A stretch of DNA of 64,000 nucleotides from Planctomycetota bacterium (GCA_016200225.1 JACQFD010000001.1:62001-126000); one strand, 5' to 3'; positions 35,563 through 44,402 are shown, numbered from the stretch's first letter. Translations and numbers: made by a program. The notes: generated from the letters alone by a model not told the origin.

Positions 35563-36282
35563 TTAATTTTTCGTCGGGGTCTTTCGCGTTCCGATTTCGA
35601 CGCGCAGCGCGTCCACTTCGTCTTTTGTAAAATGCCGCCATGCGCCCGATTCGAGTTCGCCGAGTTTTACCGGGCCGACGCGCGTGCGAACGAGGCGCGT
35701 CACGTGATTGTTCACCGCGGCGAGCATGCGACGGATTTGATGATATTTACCCTCGTCGATAATTAGTTTAACTTTCTGCGCGTCGAGGCGTTCGACCCGC
35801 ACCGGCGGGCGCGTGATCTCGCCGCGGCCGATGTCGATCTTGCCGCGCAGCCGTTCGAGCGCGGCGTCGTCGATCGGGTCGCGCAATTCGACTTCATACT
35901 CTTTTTCGACGTGCCACTTTGGATTCGTCAATCGATAAATCGCCTGCCCGTCGCTCGTTAATATTAATAATCCTTCGGACTCTTTGTCGAGCCTGCCGAC
36001 GGGCAGCGCCTGATCCGGCCGGAACGGTAATATATCAAAAATCACCGGCAATTCGTCGTGCACGGCCGTCACGTAACCGGCCGGTTTGTGAAATGCAATC
36101 ATTAGTTCGCCCGTCGGCCGGACGGCCCCGCCGTCGATCGCCACGTCGGCGCCGTCGGGTACGTGCGCGGCTCCGTCGCGAGCGGCGACGCCGGCGACCG
36201 TCACGCGCCGCGCGCGGATGAGTAAATTCACCTCTCGGCGCGAGCCCGCGCCGGATTCATGGAGGTAGCGATCGAGCCGCAT
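35563..36282 (-). CDS. RsuA-family rRNA pseudouridine synthase
   Basis: 239 residues. There is an N-terminal S4 RNA-binding domain (MRLDRYLHESGAGSRREVNLLI, residues 1-60), then a catalytic domain with the signature GRLDKESEGLLILTSDG, catalytic Asp99. This domain order and the FHKPAGYVTAVHDE element place it in the RsuA/RluE/RluF group, which isomerises specific uridines in small- or large-subunit rRNA. Which site it modifies cannot be told. It is divergent from the saccharopine-dehydrogenase-like gene (55-base gap) and 8 bases upstream of the molybdoenzyme gene. Confidence 0.92.
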   Translation of the reverse strand: MRLDRYLHESGAGSRREVNLLIRARRVTVAGVAARDGAAHVPDGADVAIDGGAVRPTGELMIAFHKPAGYVTAVHDELPVIFDILPFRPDQALPVGRLDKESEGLLILTSDGQAIYRLTNPKWHVEKEYEVELRDPIDDAALERLRGKIDIGRGEITRPPVRVERLDAQKVKLIIDEGKYHQIRRMLAAVNNHVTRLVRTRVGPVKLGELESGAWRHFTKDEVDALRVEIGTRKTPTKN

Positions 36283-36337
36283 CGCTGTATTCTACGCGTT
36301 CGCGCGGCCGCCGAAAACGGACGGGCGGTTTTTCGCT

Positions 36338-37483
36338 ATGAAACTAACGGTCGCCATCATCGGCGCGGGGCGTCAGGGCCTCAGCGCGGCATACGATTTT
36401 GCAAAATTAAGAAGCGTCGGGCGCGTGGTGCTCGCCGACCGCGATGCCGCGCGCCTCGACGCGGCGCGCGCGCGTCTCGAAAAATTGTTAGATTCGCGCG
36501 GAGACGCGGATGGAGTCGGCGGCGAGACGCGCGTCGTCGACGTCGGCGATGCGCGATCATTACAAAACGCGATGGAAGGCGCGATGGCCGTATTGTCGAG
36601 CGTTCCTTACAATTACGGTCCGGCCGTGTGCGCGGCGGCCGTCACAGCGGGCGCGCACGTTGCCGATCTCGGCGGCAATCTCGAGGTTTCGAAAAGAATT
36701 CATGAACTCGGCGGCGCTGCGCGCGCGCGGCACGTCGTCGTGGCGCCCGATTGCGGGCTGATGCCCGGACTCGGCAATTCGATCGCCGGCGCGGCGATAC
36801 AACAATTGGAGGCGGCGGGGGGACGGGGAATCGCCGTGGAGATTCGCTGCGGCGGACTTCCTCGCGCGCCGCGCAATGCGTTAAATTATGAACTCGTGTT
36901 TTCCTTCGACGGTTTGATCAACGAATACGACGGCGAATCCGTAGTGATTCGGAACGGTAATATAACCAAAGATTCGACGCTCGAAGACTGCGTCGAATTC
37001 ATGCATCCGAAACTCGGCCGCCTCGAAAGCGCCACCACGAGCGGCGGCACGTCGACGGCGCCCGAGACATGGAACGGCCGCGTGCAATCGTATATTTATA
37101 AAACTGTCCGCTATCCGGGGCATTTCGCGTTTTTTCGAATATTAAAGAATCTCGGAATGTTCGGCGCGGAACATCGCGAAAAACTGCGCGCGCTACTCGA
37201 GCCGGCGCTCGCCGTCGACGCGCCCGACGATCTCGTTTTGCTGCGCGTCGACGCGACGGCCGGAAATGGCGAGTCGGTATCGCACGAAATATTAGATTAT
37301 AAAGATCCGGCGACGGGCTTCACGGCGATGGAACGGATGACGGCGATGCCGGCCGTGGCCGTGCTCGAACTCGCGCTCGAGGGGCGGCTCGACGCGGGAA
37401 ATATTTATATCGAGCGCGACCTGCCGTTCGACGATTATTTCGCCCGGCTCGCGCGCCGCGGACTGATCGAGAAACATTTGTAA
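36338..37483 (+). CDS. Saccharopine dehydrogenase-like NAD(P)-binding oxidoreductase
   Basis: 381 residues. An N-terminal Rossmann fold opens with VAIIGAGRQGLSAAYDFAKL (GxGxxG) and has an acidic end to strand 2 (VLADRD). The second part (VVAPDCGLMPGLGNSIAGA, then IRCGGLPRAPRNALNYELVFSFDGLINEY) is characteristic of the saccharopine dehydrogenase/lysine-type reductase family, including its YELVFSFDGLI core. These enzymes reductively couple an amino acid with an oxo-acid; the actual substrate here is open. The SGNH hydrolase gene begins two bases after its stop. Confidence 0.88.
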   Translation: MKLTVAIIGAGRQGLSAAYDFAKLRSVGRVVLADRDAARLDAARARLEKLLDSRGDADGVGGETRVVDVGDARSLQNAMEGAMAVLSSVPYNYGPAVCAAAVTAGAHVADLGGNLEVSKRIHELGGAARARHVVVAPDCGLMPGLGNSIAGAAIQQLEAAGGRGIAVEIRCGGLPRAPRNALNYELVFSFDGLINEYDGESVVIRNGNITKDSTLEDCVEFMHPKLGRLESATTSGGTSTAPETWNGRVQSYIYKTVRYPGHFAFFRILKNLGMFGAEHREKLRALLEPALAVDAPDDLVLLRVDATAGNGESVSHEILDYKDPATGFTAMERMTAMPAVAVLELALEGRLDAGNIYIERDLPFDDYFARLARRGLIEKHL

Positions 37484-37484
37484 T

Positions 37485-38933
37485 ATGGAACGGCGGCGGC
37501 GAAGCTGGATTTTTAAATTAACGATCGCGCTTGCGATTTTTGTAGCATCGCTCGAACTCGGCGGGCGTTTCGCGGTGTCCGACGCGAAAATCCGGTCTTC
37601 CGCGAGCGCGGCGGAGTACTTCGACGCGCTCGGAGTCCATTCGAGCGACGGTCCGCCGGGGTCGCTTCCCAATTACGGACCCAACAAGGGATTTCGATTT
37701 GTAGTGATTGGAGATTCGACGGCCGTCGGTTTTCCTTACGGATTGGATTTATCATTTGGAAAGTTTCTGGCGGCGGGCCTCGAGGCCGCGATCGGAAAAC
37801 CCGTCGATTGTGTCGTCGTCGGCGAACCGGGCCGTTCGAGCGCGGGCGTCGTGTCGAATCTGCGCGACGCGTCGCTTGCGCACCCCGATTGCGTTTTATT
37901 ATATATTGGACATAACGAATTCGCGCACAGGATTTCGCTCATTTCGCCGTTCGGGCGGACGCGTCGCGGATTCTATCAAAATATTTTTCACGGATTGGAT
38001 AATATACTGTTCGGTTTTCGCGATTGGACGCGTTCCGCGAACCCTCCATTGCCGGAGATGTTCCCTTCGGAATTGAAAACGGCGGCGACGCTGTTGACGG
38101 ACGGCGATCCGGAGCAGCGGGCGCGAAACCTGCCGCTCGAAGAAAGCGAACGCGGGTTTCATATAAAAAGATTCGAAGCTAATATAAGGACCGTCGCTTG
38201 GATTTTACAAAACGAGAAGACTCCGCTCTTCATTATTCAACCGGAATCGAGTCTTTCTGCGGCGCCGCTCGCGTCGGGCCGAATTTACGATTCGCGCGCG
38301 CTCGATGCGTATGATCGCGGGCGGGCGGCGCTCGCGTCGCGCGACCCCGCCGCGCGCGCGCTGCTCGAAGACGCGCGCGATTTGGATCCGGCGCCGATTC
38401 GGATGTCGACGCCGATGTTAAAAATGCTGAAGGAGGCCGCGGCGGCTACGCCGATCATTAATATATCCAATCCGGCCGATCCCGCCGGCGTCGAAACCGA
38501 CTTCGTCGACATGGTGCATCCGCGGCCGGCGCTCGCAGCGGCGTTCGCCGAACGCATCGCGCTGAAGCTGCCGCCGGCGATGCCGCATCTCGACGCCGGC
38601 GACGCGGCGGCGATCGCTAAATTTCGCGCGGCGATTGCAAATATCATCGATCGTCCGGAACATAAACAAAAAATCGACGAAGGCGAAATCGCGGGAAAAA
38701 TGCTTATGGCGCACATGCATTTACAATACGGCAACCGCGCCGCCGCCGAGGAAGAATTGAAACAAATCGCGCCCGAAAAGCGGAATTTCGGGATGTTTCT
38801 ATTGTTAGATCTCGCGATTCGCTTTCGCGGCGGCCGCGAAGAAGCCGATGCGCTGTTAAACGATACGCTCGCGCGAAGGAAAGACTGGGCGCCGGCGATT
38901 GCGTGGTGGCGCGGATTCGCCGGCGGCCGATAA
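37485..38933 (+). CDS. SGNH/GDSL-like hydrolase with signal anchor
   Basis: 482 residues. A basic N-terminus (MERRRRSWIFK) precedes a hydrophobic segment (LTIALAIFVASLELGG), a likely signal anchor. The hydrolase core has block I VVIGDSTAVGF (Ser78 nucleophile), a Gly in GEPGRSSAG, block III IGHNEFAHR (Asn144), and a late Asp-x-x-His in DMVHPRP. The catalytic set is therefore complete. Such proteins are usually carbohydrate or lipid esterases on the cell surface. The last ~110 residues are helical and TPR-like (MLMAHMHLQYGNRAAAEEELKQI). It starts 2 bases after the previous gene's stop, so co-expression is likely. Confidence 0.88.
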   Translation: MERRRRSWIFKLTIALAIFVASLELGGRFAVSDAKIRSSASAAEYFDALGVHSSDGPPGSLPNYGPNKGFRFVVIGDSTAVGFPYGLDLSFGKFLAAGLEAAIGKPVDCVVVGEPGRSSAGVVSNLRDASLAHPDCVLLYIGHNEFAHRISLISPFGRTRRGFYQNIFHGLDNILFGFRDWTRSANPPLPEMFPSELKTAATLLTDGDPEQRARNLPLEESERGFHIKRFEANIRTVAWILQNEKTPLFIIQPESSLSAAPLASGRIYDSRALDAYDRGRAALASRDPAARALLEDARDLDPAPIRMSTPMLKMLKEAAAATPIINISNPADPAGVETDFVDMVHPRPALAAAFAERIALKLPPAMPHLDAGDAAAIAKFRAAIANIIDRPEHKQKIDEGEIAGKMLMAHMHLQYGNRAAAEEELKQIAPEKRNFGMFLLLDLAIRFRGGREEADALLNDTLARRKDWAPAIAWWRGFAGGR

Positions 38934-38955
38934 TGTTATTTCGGAACTCCGCGCG

Positions 38956-40056
38956 TTACTTGAGTTCCTTATAAGTAAATTTGCGCGTCCAGCCGGTTTT
39001 CTCGGCGAGCGGCTGGCCGTCGACTTCGACGTAAGCCTTCGGCATCGCCTGCACGGCGCCCGCCTTTGGAGCCGGGTCGAGCTTCAAGTCGCGCCCCACC
39101 GACCAAAGAACCCGGCGCTCCTCGAGATTGCCGAAATAATAATTTACTTTTGCGGGATCGGGTCCGGTGTAGCCGTCGGGCGTCGTTCGCCGGACCTTTT
39201 CGTCATTATCACTATTGATCTGAAACCCGCCGGCATAAATATCGGCCACGGCGACGTCGAGCGGCACCCAGCCGATGTTCGGCGCGAGGAATTCGATCCA
39301 ACAATGATAACTTTGATCGACGTCCTGGCCGTCGAGCTCTTTCTTTAATAATGAACCGAACAAAATGCGGGTGGGAATATTGGATGCTCGCGAAAGGGCC
39401 GCGTACAGAGAATGGAAGTCGGTACAATTGCCCGTGCGCGTCGCAAGGCAATATTCGCTGCTTCCCTGCGGCGAAGCTTTCTTATTATTTGGATCCTTCA
39501 CCCAATAGTCAATATTATTCAAAACCCAATCGTAAATTTTGCGCGATGCGACGATGGGGTTGCGTTCGCCGCCCGTGATTTCCCTGGCGAGCGCGCGAAT
39601 CTTTTCGTCGATTACGATATATTGATTCGGCGATAGTTCATGCCGGTGTTCGAGAATTTCGTGCTCGTCGAGCGGGCGCGTCGCGGCGGGCTCGATGCGC
39701 GCGCGCTGCTCGGCGCGGTCGACTTCGAACGTCGTTACTACTTTAAAACTCGCGGGGATCGGCGCTTTGGCTTCGAGATACAAAACGTCGTTTCCTTCGG
39801 AATCGCGGGATTTATGCCACGGAAACGGAGCACTAACATTTAGATTCTTGACGATTTGCTGCGAGTCTTCCTGCGGCAAAACCATCCAAAGCCGCAAATC
39901 CCTCGCGTCGCCCGGAACTGTAAATGCGATTTCGTTTCTCGCTTGATACGCGCCGACGCGCCCCTGCGATTTTTGCATTCCGCTCCTGCACGCGGAACCG
40001 CACATGATAAGTAAGAATGTCGCGACGCACGTCGCCGTCGAACGAATCGAATTCAT
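38956..40056 (-). CDS. Transglutaminase-like cysteine peptidase-fold lipoprotein
   Basis: The ATG at 40056 gives 366 residues with a signal sequence ending in CGSACRSG, an imperfect lipobox that may anchor the protein. The transglutaminase core is complete: Cys211 in RTGNCTDFHSLYAALSR, His251 in YHCWIEFLAPNIG, and Asp267 in VPLDVAVAD. The preceding beta-rich part (residues ~35-125) is the N-terminal immunoglobulin-like region common in these proteins. Bacterial members are mostly proteases or have peptide-crosslinking roles outside the cytoplasm; the specific reaction is not known. The gene is convergent with the SGNH hydrolase (22-base gap). Confidence 0.9.
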   Translation of the reverse strand: MNSIRSTATCVATFLLIMCGSACRSGMQKSQGRVGAYQARNEIAFTVPGDARDLRLWMVLPQEDSQQIVKNLNVSAPFPWHKSRDSEGNDVLYLEAKAPIPASFKVVTTFEVDRAEQRARIEPAATRPLDEHEILEHRHELSPNQYIVIDEKIRALAREITGGERNPIVASRKIYDWVLNNIDYWVKDPNNKKASPQGSSEYCLATRTGNCTDFHSLYAALSRASNIPTRILFGSLLKKELDGQDVDQSYHCWIEFLAPNIGWVPLDVAVADIYAGGFQINSDNDEKVRRTTPDGYTGPDPAKVNYYFGNLEERRVLWSVGRDLKLDPAPKAGAVQAMPKAYVEVDGQPLAEKTGWTRKFTYKELK

Positions 40057-40563
40057 ATTGCCTCGTTTAATTGTTACCGCGGAACAATGGTTGTAAATAA
40101 AGTCTCGCGCGGCGGAAAATGAACGAGGCGATCTTCCATCTCTCCGCCGTCGACCGGCCATCATTCATTATGGACGCGGATCGAGCGACTGACGGAGCGC
40201 CAACGGCGCCCCGTGCGAGATGGCCGCGATCACGCCGCCATGCCGCACGATGCGCCGTCAACGAAACGGAGTTCGATATTGGGCGCCTGAGATCATCGCG
40301 AATACTTCTACGCGCCGGAGGGCTCTGCGCGCCACGGGAATTTCGGACGCGCGATCATTAACGAAAGAAAGTCGCTTGACAATTTCGCCGTTCCGCTTCG
40401 TACTACGCGCCCCATGTACCCGAGACCCCAGGTCCTGCTCCACGCAACCTGAATTAACCGCCGGCCAAGCGCCGGTGGTCGGGTCCGGTCTGGATCCTAA
40501 GGAACGGGTCTTCCTTAACACCGGTGTGCAGTCGCGCCCTTCCGAAGAGAAAGAGGTGCCCCG
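40057..40563. other. Long intergenic region containing the porin promoter and leader
   Basis: About 500 bases separate the divergent transglutaminase and porin genes. A TTGACA box lies at 40376-40381, with a weak TACTAC about 19 bases further (40401-40406). Frames of 121-151 codons in the region are Arg-rich shadows with no domain. The last 110 bases fold into two hairpins, described separately. Confidence 0.5.
40457..40517 (+). promoter_or_regulatory. Two adjacent hairpins in the porin mRNA leader
   Basis: Hairpin 1: ACCGCCGG (40457-40464) pairs with CCGGTGGT (40472-40479), with one G-U pair and a 7-base loop. Hairpin 2: TAAGGAA (40498-40504) pairs perfectly with TTCCTTA (40511-40517), with a 6-base loop. 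They lie 47-107 bases before the TTG start codon. No known riboswitch consensus was recognised; an RNA-based or protein-binding control element is possible. Confidence 0.5.
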
Positions 40564-42048
40564 TTGTATCAGATCGATAATTGTAGCATCCTTCGCGGTG
40601 CGTCGCGAACGTTTGTTCAGCAAGTGTTATTTTCGAGACTCGGATTTGGCGCCGGGCTCGCCGTCGCGCTCGTAAGCGTTTCAGGGGGCGCGAATTGTCA
40701 GGACCCCGTGGATGAACGCCTCCGAAAACTCGAGGCCGAGAATATAGAATTCCGTGCCCGGCTGAAAAAATCCGAGGACCGCGCCGAAAGCCTCGAGAAC
40801 GAACTTTCCAAATATAAAGGTTCACCCGGAACGTCGCAGGAACTCGACGCCGCACTTGCGGAACTCGCGGCAAAAGCGAAGGATTTCGTTACAAATAAAA
40901 GTCTGACGCGTTCGGGAGACCCGATCAAGTTCTACGGATTCGTGCGGACGGATATGTATTATAACACCGCGCGCATGGACGGCGCCGTGATTCCGTTTTT
41001 TGTGCAACCGGAAAATAATATTGCCGCATCGCGCGACGATAATACTTTCGCATTCGACGCGCGCCTGACGCGGTTCGGAATCGACGTCGACGCCGGCAAA
41101 ATCGGCGACGCCAAGACGACCGCGAAGCTCGAAATCGACTTTGCTAATTTTCCGGCCGCAAGCGCCTCGGGCGCCGTCGCGGAATCGCGGGAGACGCCCC
41201 GCATCCGCCTCGCTTATATTAATTTAAATTTCGGAAGTTGGTCGGCCCGATTCGGCCAGGATTGGGACGTCATCTCCCCGCTCATGCCGTGGGTGAACGC
41301 GGAATCGTTAATGTGGTACGCGGGTAATCTTGGCGATCGACGACCGCAGGCGCAAATCGCCTTCAACGACGGAGATGCTAAGGAAACAGCCTACGAAATT
41401 CGCGGATCATTAGGAATGACCGGCGCCGTTAACAATCAGGACATCGATCCGACCGGCGCCACCGCGCCGTTTACTACAGCGGAACGCGACGGTATCGACT
41501 CGGGCCTTCCGCATGCGCAATTGCGCGCCGGCACGACGTGGAATTCGTGGGTCGACGGCAAGCGCGCGGGCATCGGCGCCTGGGGCGCGATCGGAAGACT
41601 TGAAACAGATAAGGAATTTAATGGATCCCGAAGATTTACCGAATGGGTCGGTGGAATCGATCTGACACTACCTATCGTCGATCGAATATTAGTCAAGGGA
41701 GAATGGTGGTACGGCGACGCGCTCGGAGACTTTCGCGGCGGCATCAATCAAAGTATAAATACAGTTAAAGGAAAGGAAGTCGCCGCGACGGGCGGTTGGG
41801 GCGAGTTGCAGTGGAACCCCTTCGATCCGTATACATTTGTATTCGGCGCGACGATCGACAAGCCGTCGCAAGGCGATCTGACGACGGGGGCCAAAGAAAA
41901 GAACTGGGCCGCATACATCGGCAATCGTTACGACTGGGGCGGCGGCCTGAAGACCGGATTGGATGTTATTTATTGGGAAACCGACTACGTAAAACTCAGC
42001 GTCGGCAACGCCGTTCGCGTCGATTTCTATATTCAACTCGATTTCTAA
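40564..42048 (+). CDS. Outer-membrane porin-like beta-barrel with N-terminal coiled coil (DcaP-like)
   Basis: 494 residues from a TTG at 40564, which has a good ribosome binding site (AGAGG, about 7 bases upstream). A GTG at 40624 would give a shorter, neater signal peptide but lacks a ribosome binding site. The signal ends near VSGGANCQD. Residues ~45-85 are a coiled coil (RLRKLEAENIEFRARLKKSEDRAESLENEL), then the barrel starts with DPIKFYGFVRTDMYYNTAR and RLTRFGIDVDAG. Barrel strands run to the final aromatic VRVDFYIQLDF, the classic outer-membrane protein end. Coiled-coil plus barrel resembles DcaP-type trimeric porins. This implies an outer membrane. The solute is unknown. Confidence 0.87.
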   Translation: MYQIDNCSILRGASRTFVQQVLFSRLGFGAGLAVALVSVSGGANCQDPVDERLRKLEAENIEFRARLKKSEDRAESLENELSKYKGSPGTSQELDAALAELAAKAKDFVTNKSLTRSGDPIKFYGFVRTDMYYNTARMDGAVIPFFVQPENNIAASRDDNTFAFDARLTRFGIDVDAGKIGDAKTTAKLEIDFANFPAASASGAVAESRETPRIRLAYINLNFGSWSARFGQDWDVISPLMPWVNAESLMWYAGNLGDRRPQAQIAFNDGDAKETAYEIRGSLGMTGAVNNQDIDPTGATAPFTTAERDGIDSGLPHAQLRAGTTWNSWVDGKRAGIGAWGAIGRLETDKEFNGSRRFTEWVGGIDLTLPIVDRILVKGEWWYGDALGDFRGGINQSINTVKGKEVAATGGWGELQWNPFDPYTFVFGATIDKPSQGDLTTGAKEKNWAAYIGNRYDWGGGLKTGLDVIYWETDYVKLSVGNAVRVDFYIQLDF

Positions 42049-42069
42049 CTATTACATCATGAGCTTGCC

Positions 42070-42309
42070 GTGGAATCCACCATCCCCGAATCGAACGTCG
42101 AATGGAACGCGGGCGACATGGGCTGCGGCGAGCTCCTGCTGGAACTTAAATTTAAAATGCGCGCGATGGCGCCGGGAAGCATCATGAAACTCACAGCGCT
42201 CGATCCGGGCGCGCCGGAGGACATGCCGGCGTGGTGCCGCCTCACCGGCCACGCGCTCGTGAGGGCCCGACATCCGGATTATTGGATACAAAAAAAACTT
42301 GATAACTAA
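42070..42309 (+). CDS. TusA-like sulfur carrier protein
   Basis: 79 residues from a GTG at 42070, 21 bases after the porin stop. The fold signature is MGCGELLLELKFKMRAMAPG, then LTALDPGAPEDMPAWCRLTGH. Canonical TusA has Cys-Pro at the active site; here Cys19 is followed by Gly, a known variant in the CGELL subgroup, and a second Cys56 stands in PAWC. TusA proteins carry persulfide sulfur between enzymes. The DPGAPEDMPAWCRLTGHALV block is closely echoed in the N-terminus of the MetE fusion two genes downstream. The DsrE-like gene starts 38 bases later. Function in sulfur transfer is strongly suggested; the acceptor is inferred from context only. Confidence 0.87.
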   Translation: MESTIPESNVEWNAGDMGCGELLLELKFKMRAMAPGSIMKLTALDPGAPEDMPAWCRLTGHALVRARHPDYWIQKKLDN

Positions 42310-42347
42310 CAATAGAAACAACTCTTACCATTTAGAGGATTATTAAC

Positions 42348-42710
42348 ATGCCCGGAAAATTCTGCGTCAGTCTCGCCTGCGCGAAAGATAATACCGATAA
42401 AGCCACGGTTGCTTTTGTCGTCGCCAACGCGGCCGTCGCTTCGGACAAGGAAACCATGGTTTTTTTAAGTATCGAAGGCGTTCGCCTCTCGCAAAAGGGC
42501 TATGCCGACGATATTCGAGAAGAGGGATTCGCGCCGCTCGCCGAATTGATGGCGAGTTTTGTAAAGGGCGGCGGAACTATTTATGTTTGTTCGCCATGCT
42601 TCAAAAAACGCAAGCTCGATGAAACGAAACTTGTCGACGGCGCCGCGATCGTCGGCGGCGCGAAACTTGTCGAATTCTTGAGCGGCGGATCTCCGTGCGT
42701 GAGCTATTGA
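42348..42710 (+). CDS. DsrE-like sulfur relay protein
   Basis: 120 residues with a GAGG ribosome binding site before the ATG. The Rossmann-like DsrE/YchN fold is indicated by FCVSLACAKDNTDKATVAFVVANAA and VFLSIEGVRLSQKGYADDI. Its likely active cysteines are Cys81 and Cys84 in IYVCSPCFKKR, and a further Cys117 stands in the C-terminal PCVSY tail. DsrE-type proteins exchange persulfides with TusA. The gene overlaps the start of the MetE fusion by 16 bases, so the proteins are made together. The GFAPLAELMASFVKGGG stretch matches a subgroup that often neighbours TusA-like genes. Confidence 0.87.
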   Translation: MPGKFCVSLACAKDNTDKATVAFVVANAAVASDKETMVFLSIEGVRLSQKGYADDIREEGFAPLAELMASFVKGGGTIYVCSPCFKKRKLDETKLVDGAAIVGGAKLVEFLSGGSPCVSY

Positions 42711-44221
42711 ACGAAAGCGGCCGCCCGTACGTTCCCGACGCCCGCTTCGACGGGGGCGATCTCGATTGCGGGAACGGGTTATTACTATTAATTCGTCGGC
42801 ACATCGATCCGCTGCGTCGCGGGCAGCTTCTCGAAATTCGATCGACGGAAGTTTCCGTCGAGGAGGAGCTGCCCGCATGGTGCCGCCTCACCGGAAATGA
42901 ATTAGTATCATTTACAAAAAACGGCAACGTTCGCAGTTTCCTCGTTTGTAAAGGAATGCTCGCGGAGCGAACGGTTGGCGCGGTCGCCGCCGCCGCCGAA
43001 GTCCGCGCGCCACGCGCCGCCGTCGAGTCTGGAAACTTAATATCACAATTAGCGACGCCCGCGGCCGCCTCCGCGATCGCGCCGCTCTCCGTCGTTGGGA
43101 TTGGGAGCTGGCCGCGACCGCGTTGGCTTGTCCGCGCCATTCACGAACGCATCGAAAGCAAACTATCCGACGAAGAATTTCAACAAGCCGGCGACGACGC
43201 CGTGCGGCTGGCCGTCGCCGCCCAACTCCGGGCGGGTGCGCATGTTCTCACCGACGGCGAGCAGCGGCGCGATAGTTATGCTAATTTTGTCGGCGCGCGT
43301 CTCGACGGATGCCAATTGATACCTCTCACGGATTTGTTAGCTTTGGTCGACGATCCCGATGCGCTCGCGGAAGAATTAAGATCGCTTGACGTCCCCGCGG
43401 CGGAGGTCCGGCACCCGGCAATCTTCGGAAAAATCCGGCGGACGCGCCCCATCGCGGCGCACGAGCTGCGCTTTTTGACAACACTTACGAACAAACCGCT
43501 GAAAGTCGCGATACCCGGTCCATACTTATTATCGCGCATTCTTTGGATCGACTGCATTCCGGAGAAAGTTTATCAGACGCGCGAAGATCTCGCCGACGAT
43601 ATTGTTCGAGTTCTCCGCGAGGAATTGTTCGAATTGCTTTCGCTCGGCGCCTCGATTGTACAATTCGACGAACCCGTGCTCACGGAAGTGGTTTTTGGAG
43701 AAGCTAAGAATCGCCGTTCGTTCATGTGCGGCGCGCTCAGCGAAAAAGGCCGGCCTGACGAGGAACTCGCGTTCGCCCGCGAATTGATACATCGCGTCGT
43801 CGAAGGCGCGCCGCGCGAGCGAACGGCCGTCCACGTCTGCCGCGGCAATTGGACGCCCGACGAACGGGCGGCGCTGACCGGCGACTATCGTCCGCTCGTC
43901 GAACTGTTGCGTTCTCTGCGCGTGGGAACATTATTCTTGGAATTGTGTACTCCGCGCGCAGGCGAGATCGACGCACTGGACAATATGCCGCCGGAGACGC
44001 GCATCGGCGTGGGCGTCGTGAATCCGAAGGATCCCCGCGTCGAGTCGGCCGATGAAATTGTAGAGAGAGCGAAGCGCGCGATCGACCGGTTTGGACGCGA
44101 CCGCGTGTTGCTCAATCCCGATTGCGGATTCGCTACTTTTGCCGACAACCCCGTCGCGTCCGCGGAGATCGCCGAAGCGAAAATGCGCGCCATGTCGGAG
44201 GCGTCGGAGCGATTGGGCTAG
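42695..44221 (+). CDS. Fusion of a TusA-like domain with a MetE-type zinc methyltransferase
   Basis: 508 residues from a GTG at 42695 inside the DsrE-like gene. Residues ~15-75 are a TusA-like domain: LDCGNGLLLLIRRHIDPL with Cys25 followed by Gly, and EELPAWCRLTGNELV. An Ala-rich linker follows. Residues ~130-505 are a core MetE/UROD-superfamily domain beginning GIGSWPRPRW, with a complete zinc site: His380 and Cys382 (HVCRGN), Glu416 (FLELC) and Cys477 (PDCGF). VLTDGEQRRDSY and QFDEPVLTE are also conserved. The fusion suggests that a protein-bound sulfur is delivered directly to an enzyme that methylates thiols; that reaction is inference. Its TAG stop uses the TA flanking a palindromic element; without the element a TAA would end it at the same place. 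Confidence 0.85.
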   Translation: MRELLNESGRPYVPDARFDGGDLDCGNGLLLLIRRHIDPLRRGQLLEIRSTEVSVEEELPAWCRLTGNELVSFTKNGNVRSFLVCKGMLAERTVGAVAAAAEVRAPRAAVESGNLISQLATPAAASAIAPLSVVGIGSWPRPRWLVRAIHERIESKLSDEEFQQAGDDAVRLAVAAQLRAGAHVLTDGEQRRDSYANFVGARLDGCQLIPLTDLLALVDDPDALAEELRSLDVPAAEVRHPAIFGKIRRTRPIAAHELRFLTTLTNKPLKVAIPGPYLLSRILWIDCIPEKVYQTREDLADDIVRVLREELFELLSLGASIVQFDEPVLTEVVFGEAKNRRSFMCGALSEKGRPDEELAFARELIHRVVEGAPRERTAVHVCRGNWTPDERAALTGDYRPLVELLRSLRVGTLFLELCTPRAGEIDALDNMPPETRIGVGVVNPKDPRVESADEIVERAKRAIDRFGRDRVLLNPDCGFATFADNPVASAEIAEAKMRAMSEASERLG

Positions 44222-44386
44222 CAGGGCTGTGCAAAACTCCCCGGACCTGCGCGCGGCGCTTTATTGTTAGTATCTTCGTTGCTCGCGCTCCGAGTGCTGC
44301 CCGATGGAACACGCTTCGCGCTCGCGCCTTGATACTAATAAAAATCGCTCGCGCTCGGTTTGCCGGGGACTTTTGCACAACCCTGT
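44221..44386. mobile_element. 166-bp palindromic MITE-like element flanked by TA
   Basis: Terminal inverted repeats CAGGGCTGTGCAAAACT... (44222-44244) and the reverse complement of 44363-44385 agree at 21 of 23 positions. Inner segments also mirror each other (TTATTGTTAGTATC near the left, GATACTAATAAA near the right), so the whole element can fold back. TA lies immediately outside each end (44219-44220 and 44387-44388), as expected for IS630/Tc1-type insertion. It has no coding capacity. Confidence 0.65.
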
Positions 44387-44402
44387 TAACACACATTATT
44401 TA

